This document shows, piece after piece, positions 57,621-64,000 of a stretch of 64,000 bases of DNA (position 1 is the stretch's first letter; each line of letters starts with the position of its first letter). The translations under genes and the position numbers were made by a program. The stretch is from assembly GCF_001676025.1 (NCBI RefSeq), contig NZ_LZFW01000084.1:62001-126000 (forward strand), given 5' to 3'. The notes under the pieces were generated by a model. That model searched no databases. It had not been told where the DNA came from and saw only the letters and a program-made list of their open reading frames with translations. The DNA is from Vibrio sp. UCD-FRSSP16_30. GTDB lineage: Bacteria > Pseudomonadota > Gammaproteobacteria > Enterobacterales > Vibrionaceae.

Positions 57621-57917
57621 TCACTTCTCACAATACATCTCGTGTAGCAAATGAATCATACGCTTCACCTCTAAGCTACTTAACGAATAATACACTGTCT
57701 GTGCTTCCTTACGTGTTTTCACTAGTCCATCACGTCTAAGCCACGCTAGATGCTGTGACAAAGCCGATTGACTCAAATCTAACACCTGACATAACTCGCC
57801 GACCGATAATTCCTGATCATGTAACATACATAAGATGAAAAGACGTCGTTCATTAGCCATTGCTTTCAGTAGCAAAACGGCTTGGGGAGAGTTTTTTTCC
57901 ATTGCTTGTAAATTCAT
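57621..57917 (-). CDS. hlyU: ArsR/SmtB-family regulator HlyU
   Basis: A 98-residue winged-helix protein. LLLKAMANERRLFILCMLHDQELSVGELCQVLDLSQSALSQHLAWLRRDGLV covers residues 16-67 and is very close to Vibrio HlyU. HlyU activates toxin genes (haemolysin, RTX) in V. cholerae and V. vulnificus by relieving H-NS silencing. Cys residues at about 30, 38 and 96 may be redox-sensitive, as proposed for this family. The gene sits beside rpsT and nhaR as in V. cholerae. Confidence 0.92.
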   Translation of the reverse strand: MNLQAMEKNSPQAVLLLKAMANERRLFILCMLHDQELSVGELCQVLDLSQSALSQHLAWLRRDGLVKTRKEAQTVYYSLSSLEVKRMIHLLHEMYCEK

Positions 57918-57998
57918 AGCGTATTAATAATCATTATATTCATGAATAGGTCAAGCCTACCGCTGAGACCAACAAAGTTAAAGCTTTGCTTGAGTAAA

Positions 57999-58892
57999 TT
58001 AATGAAAAATCTTAGAAAAATCAGCATCACAAACGCTTTTCACTGCAGGGTGCTGAATCATTCTCTCGGCAAAAATCACATAGTACTCTTCTTTTAACGC
58101 GTCAATTTCTGCAATACGCTTAAATTTACCCGAATCATTTTCTTCTTTATAAGGGTAACGAGTAGGCGCAACAAAAACAGTCTCAGGATGTGCCTCAGCA
58201 AATGCTTTCATTAAAGCAAAGTCATCAAACTCCCCTAAAATCGTCGGCTGATATCCTTGTCTATCACACCACTCGGTAATTTTTCTACCCATTGAAGTTC
58301 TAGAACCGGGAATTAATAGCTTATAGTTTTCTAGGTTTTGCCAAAATACTTCTTCATCAATATCGGTCGCAGAACAAAAACTCATGGCGCACTCACCTAG
58401 CTTTTTACTGTATAAGCCTGCATTTTGTGATGAATCTATTGGGTAATCCGACAGTATCATGTCTAATTTATGCTGTGATAATTGCTCCAACAACAATTCA
58501 TGAGTTGATTCATAACACCTTAGATGAATGTTGCCATCTGATGGCACTGTGGTCGAAAGGATCTGGCTTACAAGGCTTTTTGATAAAGCATCAGCAACCC
58601 CTACTTCAAACAGCAAATTGGCTCTTTGACTATAATTGACGATATCGAGCATCTCATAACTGAGATCGTACATTCTATCGGCGTATTTAAAAACTAACTG
58701 TCCAAGCTCGGTGGGTTCGATACTTCTGCCATTGCGCTTAGTCAATTTACCATTAAGACGTTGTTCTAATGCTTTTATTTGTCCTGTCACGGTTTGTGGA
58801 GTCAAAAATAACGCATCAGCAGCTTTAGTTAAGGATCCTTGTTTACAGACCATCCAAAAATAATAAAGGTGATTGTAATTTAAATGCGACAT
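57999..58892 (-). CDS. nhaR: LysR-family transcriptional activator NhaR
   Basis: A 297-residue LysR-type regulator. The N-terminal HTH reads [43 protein letters not shown] over residues 3-45. NhaR responds to Na+ and activates the Na+/H+ antiporter gene nhaA. nhaA is not in this window. It is divergent from nptA, a Na+-coupled phosphate transporter gene, and could regulate it. Confidence 0.93.
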   Translation of the reverse strand: MSHLNYNHLYYFWMVCKQGSLTKAADALFLTPQTVTGQIKALEQRLNGKLTKRNGRSIEPTELGQLVFKYADRMYDLSYEMLDIVNYSQRANLLFEVGVADALSKSLVSQILSTTVPSDGNIHLRCYESTHELLLEQLSQHKLDMILSDYPIDSSQNAGLYSKKLGECAMSFCSATDIDEEVFWQNLENYKLLIPGSRTSMGRKITEWCDRQGYQPTILGEFDDFALMKAFAEAHPETVFVAPTRYPYKEENDSGKFKRIAEIDALKEEYYVIFAERMIQHPAVKSVCDADFSKIFH

Positions 58893-59236
58893 TTTCCTTC
58901 CTTGACCGGCGTTTTGTTAATTTAAAGGTAATTTAGCGTTTACTTCGTTAATACCGAAGCAACAGTAAAGTAAGATGACATTTTTGTCACATTAAAATTT
59001 GGACTAGATCAAGATTTTAGATATAAATTACGCAACAATGCGAATAGCTACATATTTAAAAACCAATAAAGAACATATAAAACAGCAACTTAAAACAAAA
59101 TAACAATAAAGCAAACGATTACGTGAAAACCTGAATTTAAAAGTGCTTTTTACTAGGCTGTAATATAACTGAAATATAACTTATCTAAACTCGCAAACAG
59201 TTGAATAAAAGCCCATGTCGGGCGCGGAGAAAACAA
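58893..59236. other. nhaR-nptA divergent promoter region
   Basis: This 344-bp AT-rich gap has no ORF I can support. It must carry the nhaR and nptA promoters, but I see no convincing operator or Pho box. Confidence 0.4.
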
Positions 59237-60385
59237 ATGAACAACCAAGCATCTTCAGTTCCAACAATGACAGCGGGTAAATCCAGCTGGCTACGTTGGG
59301 CTAACTTGGCTTTCATGCTGTATCTACTTCTAGTATCAGTGTCTATGGTGGGCAGTGGTTTTAAAATGGCCTCTGGCGAACATGCAAAAACATTATTTGA
59401 TTTTGCATCCAATCCAGTAGCGGGCTTAATGATAGGCCTTGTAGCAACAGCTCTTATTCAATCTTCTAGTACCGTCACCTCTATTATCGTCGGTCTTGTT
59501 GCCGGTGGATTGCCAGTAGGGATTGCTATTCCTATGGTAATGGGTGCCAATATAGGTACTACAGTAACTAATACTCTAGTTAGCCTTGGTCACTTACGCT
59601 GTAAGCAAGAATTTAAACGTGCCTTTGCTAGTGCAACCGTTCATGACTTCTTTAACTTGCTTGCTGTACTTATTTTCCTACCGTTAGAAATGATGTTTGG
59701 CATCTTTGGTAAGCTTTCTGCATGGCTAGTTGCTCCGTTAATGGGCACTGGTGACCTTAATATGGGTGGCATGAACTTTATCAAGCCTCTAACAAAACCT
59801 CTTATAAGCATTATTCAAGACCCTCTAACGGCCTTTGGTCCGATTGTTGCGGGTGTGAGTATGATTATCCTAGGTATCGCGACAATCATCATCTCTATTA
59901 CCATCATGGGTAAATTGATGAAGAGCCTTATGGTAGGCCGAGCTCGTGAGATTTTGAAAAATGCCATTGGTCGTGGTCCTCTGCACGGCATCTTCTCAGG
60001 CTCTGTTGTCACTGTCCTTGTTCAGTCTTCATCAACAACGACAAGCTTGATGGTTCCTCTTGTAGGTTCTGGTGTTCTAAAGGTTCGTGATGTCTACCCA
60101 TTCACACTGGGAGCGAACATAGGTACTTGTATTACCGCTTTGCTTGCAGCAACGGCAGTATCCGGTGAATATGCAATATTTGCTCTACAGATTGCTTTAG
60201 TACATTTACTGTTTAACATTGCCGCTACCGCATTTATTTTTGGTATTCCATTCTTACGTGAATTACCACTAAAAGGCGCAGACTGGATTTCTACAATGGC
60301 GATTAAGAATAAAGCTGTTGTCGCGGGATACCTGATTGCGGTCTTCGTAGTAATGCCAGGTACTATTATTGCCTTGACCACATAA
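59237..60385 (+). CDS. nptA: Na+/phosphate cotransporter NptA
   Basis: A 382-residue membrane protein of the SLC34/NptA family. The duplicated signature appears as LIQSSSTVTSIIVGLVAGG and LVQSSSTTTSLMVPLVGSG, each followed by GANIGTTVTN or GANIGTCITA, the QSSS motifs that bind Na+ and phosphate. ATG 59237 with GGAG 7 nt upstream is the start; the reading from 59201 is longer but lacks a site. A strong terminator follows. The homologue next to nhaR is known in V. cholerae. Confidence 0.95.
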   Translation: MNNQASSVPTMTAGKSSWLRWANLAFMLYLLLVSVSMVGSGFKMASGEHAKTLFDFASNPVAGLMIGLVATALIQSSSTVTSIIVGLVAGGLPVGIAIPMVMGANIGTTVTNTLVSLGHLRCKQEFKRAFASATVHDFFNLLAVLIFLPLEMMFGIFGKLSAWLVAPLMGTGDLNMGGMNFIKPLTKPLISIIQDPLTAFGPIVAGVSMIILGIATIIISITIMGKLMKSLMVGRAREILKNAIGRGPLHGIFSGSVVTVLVQSSSTTTSLMVPLVGSGVLKVRDVYPFTLGANIGTCITALLAATAVSGEYAIFALQIALVHLLFNIAATAFIFGIPFLRELPLKGADWISTMAIKNKAVVAGYLIAVFVVMPGTIIALTT

Positions 60386-60398
60386 CTGATACCTAAAC

Positions 60399-60427
60399 AA
60401 AAAAACTGCCAATGGCAGTTTTTTTTT
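60399..60427 (+). terminator. terminator of nptA
   Basis: AAAACTGCC and GGCAGTTTT form a 9-bp stem around AAT, flanked by long A- and T-runs, so it also works for the convergent gene. Confidence 0.9.
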
Positions 60428-60442
60428 GTTTAAGCATAAAGA

Positions 60443-61444
60443 CTATTCATTATAGTAAATCACTAATGCGCCGCCTTTTAATGAACTACCGTAATTGATA
60501 CTGACCCCTATACCCACATTGTAAAAGAGTGATGAGTAATCACTAGTATCCACCACCCAGCCAACACTATATTCACCATAATGAGTCGTATCTAAAGGTT
60601 CTCTAAGATCACCACCTACATCAATACGTCTCGCTCTAAATAGAAGGTCTTGTTTTCGTTTCCCCCACGGGCTTAAATGATACTTATACTGTAAGCCATT
60701 CATCACTCTCCAACCGCTGGGAGTTGCGCTAGCAGTGTCAATACTGCCCCCAAAACTACGTCCCCAAAAATAATGATATTCACTTTTAAACTGAAACTCA
60801 CCAGGACCATTATCTTTGGTATAGATAAAGTCTAATTGAGGCTCAACCATCCATACATTAGAAGTACCATTGATGACAGAAGCTATATTGCTATTATCTA
60901 GGTACTCTTTTGCTGGACTATTAGCGGTAAACTCATTGTTGTAGTGCATAAGATGAAGGCCTGAGCCGGCAAAGATTTGCCAACCCTGAGAAACTTGATA
61001 ACCAAGGGAATACTCGGCATACCCAGTTAAAACTTGATCTTTATTTTCATCACTTTCCCATGCACTACCATCTGGCGTATTGATATCATCGTAATTAATA
61101 TCTCGCTTTAGCTCCATATAAGCAGCGCGCAATTTAAGTCTGTGCAGCCAAGCACTGTCTTCATTTGAAAACAGAAAAGAGATAGGAAGCGAAGTAACCG
61201 CTATTCTGCGGCGAGTATCAATGGCATCTTGACCGCCAAAGTCTGGATTGTCCGTGCCAAAGACTTGGTTAGGATCAAAATTACCAAAACCAACACTGAT
61301 CAGTTCACTGTCGGTTAAAACAAGCGCTGTTGAATAAATACTAGATAAGTACTTATCTGTGTCGATCAAACTGGCCAACGCATCACAGGGTAATGCTAAT
61401 ACCCCACAAGCTAAAAATGAAAAACGTCCATATTTCATCGTCAA
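60443..61444 (-). CDS. outer-membrane β-barrel protein (solitary autotransporter-barrel type)
   Basis: A 333-residue precursor with a signal peptide (about residues 1-24) and alternating hydrophobic/polar strands rich in Tyr, Trp and Phe. It ends in VIYYNE, close to but not exactly the terminal-aromatic rule for barrels. It resembles the Vibrio family of 'solitary outer membrane autotransporter β-barrel' proteins as I remember it. No passenger domain is present. Its function is unknown. Confidence 0.6.
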   Translation of the reverse strand: MTMKYGRFSFLACGVLALPCDALASLIDTDKYLSSIYSTALVLTDSELISVGFGNFDPNQVFGTDNPDFGGQDAIDTRRRIAVTSLPISFLFSNEDSAWLHRLKLRAAYMELKRDINYDDINTPDGSAWESDENKDQVLTGYAEYSLGYQVSQGWQIFAGSGLHLMHYNNEFTANSPAKEYLDNSNIASVINGTSNVWMVEPQLDFIYTKDNGPGEFQFKSEYHYFWGRSFGGSIDTASATPSGWRVMNGLQYKYHLSPWGKRKQDLLFRARRIDVGGDLREPLDTTHYGEYSVGWVVDTSDYSSLFYNVGIGVSINYGSSLKGGALVIYYNE

Positions 61445-61475
61445 TAAACTCTATCCGCTGAGTTACAGGTACAAA

Positions 61476-61502
61476 AAAGGCTAATATTTAATATTAGCCT
61501 TT
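61476..61502 (-). terminator. terminator of thyA
   Basis: AAAGGCTAATATT and AATATTAGCCTTT form a perfect 13-bp stem, T-rich on the minus strand, 39 bp after the thyA stop. Confidence 0.88.
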
Positions 61503-61540
61503 AAAATATAAATGTTTTAATTCAATAGAATAAAATTACG

Positions 61541-62392
61541 TTATACCGAGAATGGATAACGAATTGCAGGGTGAGACTCATACCCTTCCACTGAAAAATC
61601 ATCTAACGTAACCCAAGTTTCTAAATCTTCAAGAGACTTAATCTTTGGATTAATGATGAATTTTGGCGCTTGCAATGGTTCACGCTTTAATTGCTCATCG
61701 CGCATCAATTCTAATTGGTCTTCATAAATATGCGCATTCACAATCTTATGATAAGCCATACCGGCTTTCTTTCCGGTTATTTGAGCCATAATCGCTAAAA
61801 ATGCATAGACCTGAACCATATTGAAGTTTAGGCCTAATGGCACATCACAAGAGCGCTGTGTGCTGTTTAAATACAGCGTATCGCCCAGTAAAGAGAAGTG
61901 ATGACTGTACATACATGGACGCAAGCAACCCATATGAATCTCGCCAGGGTTAAAGAAATTAAGAATTTCTCCGCGATCGTCGATGCCATTAGTTAAATCA
62001 TCAACAATTTTACGCAGCTGATCGATATGTCCACCATCAGGTTTAGCCCACTGACGACCTTGAACGCCATATACGCGCCCCATATCATCTTCGCCTTTAC
62101 GGTAACTATTGTTTAGCCATGCTTCGTTTAAATTTGCATTAGCATCCCAAGTTTTAGTCCCTAGCTGACGAAATTGCTCTGCGTTATCGTAACCGCGAAT
62201 ATAGCCCAGTAATTCAGCTACCGCTGCTTTCCAAAAGCTCTTTCTAGTGGTAACCAGAGGAAAAACATTGTTCGAAGCATCGTAAGTCAGATCCGCGTTA
62301 ATGACCGTCAGGCAGCGCTTACCAGTACGTTCATTCTCTATCCAATGCCCCTCATCTACAATGCGATGACATAAATCTAGATACTGCTTCAT
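61541..62392 (-). CDS. thyA: thymidylate synthase
   Basis: A 283-residue enzyme converting dUMP to dTMP with methylene-tetrahydrofolate. [14 protein letters not shown] carries the catalytic Cys, and [16 protein letters not shown] the phosphate-binding Arg and conserved Asn. The active-site context (PCMYSHHF) differs from E. coli PCHAFFQF, which marks a common variant in Vibrio and others. Its start overlaps the end of lgt by 4 nt (ATGA). Confidence 0.96.
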   Translation of the reverse strand: MKQYLDLCHRIVDEGHWIENERTGKRCLTVINADLTYDASNNVFPLVTTRKSFWKAAVAELLGYIRGYDNAEQFRQLGTKTWDANANLNEAWLNNSYRKGEDDMGRVYGVQGRQWAKPDGGHIDQLRKIVDDLTNGIDDRGEILNFFNPGEIHMGCLRPCMYSHHFSLLGDTLYLNSTQRSCDVPLGLNFNMVQVYAFLAIMAQITGKKAGMAYHKIVNAHIYEDQLELMRDEQLKREPLQAPKFIINPKIKSLEDLETWVTLDDFSVEGYESHPAIRYPFSV

Positions 62393-63213
62393 TTTTTGCC
62401 CTCTGATGTCACTTCAACAGATTTGGCATTGTATTTATATGCCCACAAGACCATCAGTGCGCCGATCACAATCATTGGCGTTGATAGAATTTGCCCCATG
62501 GAGATCCAATCACCAAATAGACCCAGTTGTGAATCAGGTTCTCTAAAGTATTCCACGATAAAGCGGAATGAACCGTAGCCCATTAAGAACAAGCCAGATA
62601 CTGCGCCAGCAGGTCTTGGTTTACGAATAAAGAAGTTCAAAATAAGGAAAAGCACGATACCTTCAAGGAAAGCTTCATAAAGCTGAGAAGGATGACGCGG
62701 TAAGTAACCACCCGATGGGAACATAATTGCCCATGGCACATCGGTCACTCTTCCCCAAAGTTCATCATTCATAAAGTTACCAATACGACCAACACCTAAA
62801 CCAAACGGTATCAGTGGCGCGATAAAATCAGCAACGTTAAAGAAGGTGCGGTTATTTTTATAGGCGTAGTATCCCATTGCAGAGATAACCCCGATAAGAC
62901 CGCCGTGGAAGGACATACCGCCCGTCCAAACTTTAAATAGATAAAGTGGATTATCAAGGAACAAATCAAAGTGATAGAAGATCACATAGCCAATACGACC
63001 ACCGACGACAACACCTAAAAATCCAAGAAAGAGTAAATCGGATACCTGTTCACGAGTCCAACCACTATTGGGTTTATCTGCGCGACGATTTGCCAGCCAC
63101 ATAGCGAAAGCAAAGCCAAGTAAGTACATCAATCCATACCAACGAATCGAAATTGGACCAATTTCTAGCAGTACAGGATCAATATGAGGAAATGTGAGAA
63201 AACCTTGATTCAT
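62389..63213 (-). CDS. lgt: prolipoprotein diacylglyceryl transferase
   Basis: A 274-residue, seven-helix enzyme adding diacylglycerol to the Cys of prolipoproteins. The Lgt signature is [24 protein letters not shown], with the essential His in [11 protein letters not shown] and the Arg in [14 protein letters not shown] and FREPDSQLG follow. Together with LspA in this window it processes NlpI and the Tad lipoprotein. Confidence 0.97.
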   Translation of the reverse strand: MNQGFLTFPHIDPVLLEIGPISIRWYGLMYLLGFAFAMWLANRRADKPNSGWTREQVSDLLFLGFLGVVVGGRIGYVIFYHFDLFLDNPLYLFKVWTGGMSFHGGLIGVISAMGYYAYKNNRTFFNVADFIAPLIPFGLGVGRIGNFMNDELWGRVTDVPWAIMFPSGGYLPRHPSQLYEAFLEGIVLFLILNFFIRKPRPAGAVSGLFLMGYGSFRFIVEYFREPDSQLGLFGDWISMGQILSTPMIVIGALMVLWAYKYNAKSVEVTSEGKK

Positions 63214-63234
63214 AAAATCTTCTTAACGTAATCA

Positions 63235-64000
63235 TTAAAAGAAAAGCATTCGTATCGCAATTATAAACAGCAATACGGCAAATATTTTTTTTAGCGTCGG
63301 AGTTGGTAATACATTACTGAGTCGTACGCCTATTTTACTGGTCATTGTCGAGCTTGATGTAATGGCCAATAGTGCGGGTAGATAAACATACCCAATACTA
63401 TAGTTTGGTAATACATCCGAGCCTGAGCCATGCAAAATAAAGCCTAACATCCCTGATGCTGCCAGCAACATACTGCAAAATGACGAAGTGCCTACGGCCT
63501 TGCGCATTTCAACGCCATGCCGGTTAAGAAATGGCACCATAAGAGAGCCGCCACCAATACCAGCAAGGCTTGAGATAGTACCGATCGTAGCGCCAGAGAT
63601 AAAGGTATTTGTGATCGTTAGCTGAGGTTTCGCGATGCTGCTCCTAATTGACAGAAGCATTCGCATGGATAAAGCCAAAACAATACAGCCAAAGATAGGG
63701 GGCAAATAGTGACTTGGCACTAATTCCGCAATAAAACTACCCGCAAATCCACCAACAATCACACCAGGGATCAGAAACTTCGCCACCAGCATATCGACAT
63801 TGTTAACTCGATAATGATTGAGCGATGAGGAAGCAGAGGTAATGATAATGCAAGCAAGGGAGGTGGCAAGAGCCATCTGCATCGCGATATCGGCCTGAAT
63901 GCCAAATTTAGGCAGTAAGAAAAGTAGCGCAGGAACAATAATGAGTCCCCCACCGATACCTAATAAACCCGCTAATACCCCAACAAATGCACCAATTACA
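63235..64000 (-). CDS. TauE/SafE (TSUP) family permease (5' end outside window)
   Basis: At least 255 residues are visible with seven or more helices. The duplicated TSUP signature appears as VGVLAGLLGIGGGLIIVP at the upstream edge and IGTISSLAGIGGGSLMVP in the second half. Family members export sulfite or small organic sulfonates; the substrate here is unknown. The start codon lies beyond position 64000. The frame from ATG 63882 is not the true start, because it would cut the first repeat. Confidence 0.88.
   Translation of the reverse strand, partial: VIGAFVGVLAGLLGIGGGLIIVPALLFLLPKFGIQADIAMQMALATSLACIIITSASSSLNHYRVNNVDMLVAKFLIPGVIVGGFAGSFIAELVPSHYLPPIFGCIVLALSMRMLLSIRSSIAKPQLTITNTFISGATIGTISSLAGIGGGSLMVPFLNRHGVEMRKAVGTSSFCSMLLAASGMLGFILHGSGSDVLPNYSIGYVYLPALLAITSSSTMTSKIGVRLSNVLPTPTLKKIFAVLLFIIAIRMLFF

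Overview
The window comes from a Vibrionaceae chromosome, most likely a Vibrio species. The evidence is the block fusA2-radA-serB-smp-deoDBAC-xapX-nupC-yjjV-prfC, the hlyU regulator next to nhaR and a Na+/phosphate transporter, two Flp pilins with a Tad locus, and moderately AT-rich DNA. I cannot name the species. Both edges cut genes: a TadZ/CpaE-like ATPase on the left and a TauE/SafE (TSUP) permease on the right.

Layout. (1) 1-8.1 kb, minus strand: the first half of a Tad (Flp type IVc) pilus operon. Reading from its promoter it runs two Flp pilins, a prepilin peptidase, a Tad-associated AAA ATPase, CpaB/RcpC, the secretin RcpA/CpaC, a small lipoprotein, TadG-, TadE- and TadF-like pseudopilins, and TadZ. 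(2) 8.2-18.4 kb: an accessory island with patchy AT-rich genes and a degenerate transposase fragment near each side (IS110-like at 8.4 kb, IS630 at 18.0-18.3 kb). It holds an Aur1-like PAP2 protein, an acyl-CoA synthetase, an O-antigen-ligase/polymerase-like protein, an unrecognised polytopic membrane protein and a small membrane ORF. It also holds what looks like a complete pathway to polyprenyl-phosphoryl-D-arabinofuranose: a UbiA-type phosphoribosyltransferase, a divergent PAP2 phosphatase, a GtrA protein, a DprE1-like oxidase and a DprE2-like reductase. The order gtrA-dprE1-dprE2 is that of the mycobacterial Rv3789-Rv3790-Rv3791 cluster. (3) 18.4-36.6 kb: housekeeping genes for a second EF-G, DNA repair, serine synthesis, nucleoside salvage, RF3, the hcp-hcr nitrosative-stress pair under FNR and NsrR sites, rimI and holD. 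(4) 36.6-50.7 kb: a YhbS-like acetyltransferase, ubiT, divergent ubiUV (O2-independent ubiquinone synthesis), nlpI, and the long pnp-rpsO-truB-rbfA-infB-nusA-rimP translation operon with tRNA-fMet, tRNA-Leu and secG. (5) 50.9-64 kb: lspA-ileS-ribF-murJ, rpsT, hlyU, nhaR, nptA, an outer-membrane barrel, thyA, lgt and the TSUP permease.

How they work together. The most unusual part is the D-arabinofuranose donor cassette in a Vibrio, about 6 kb from a Tad pilus operon and beside ligase- and polymerase-like membrane proteins. Pseudomonas aeruginosa strains with group IV pilins use the same pathway to decorate type IV pili with D-Araf, so a pilus or surface-glycan role is a reasonable but untested inference. 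A second observation is a MITE-like inverted repeat family with a 150-bp copy upstream of deoC, a 48-bp collapsed copy behind deoD and a possible solo end near the IS630 remnant.
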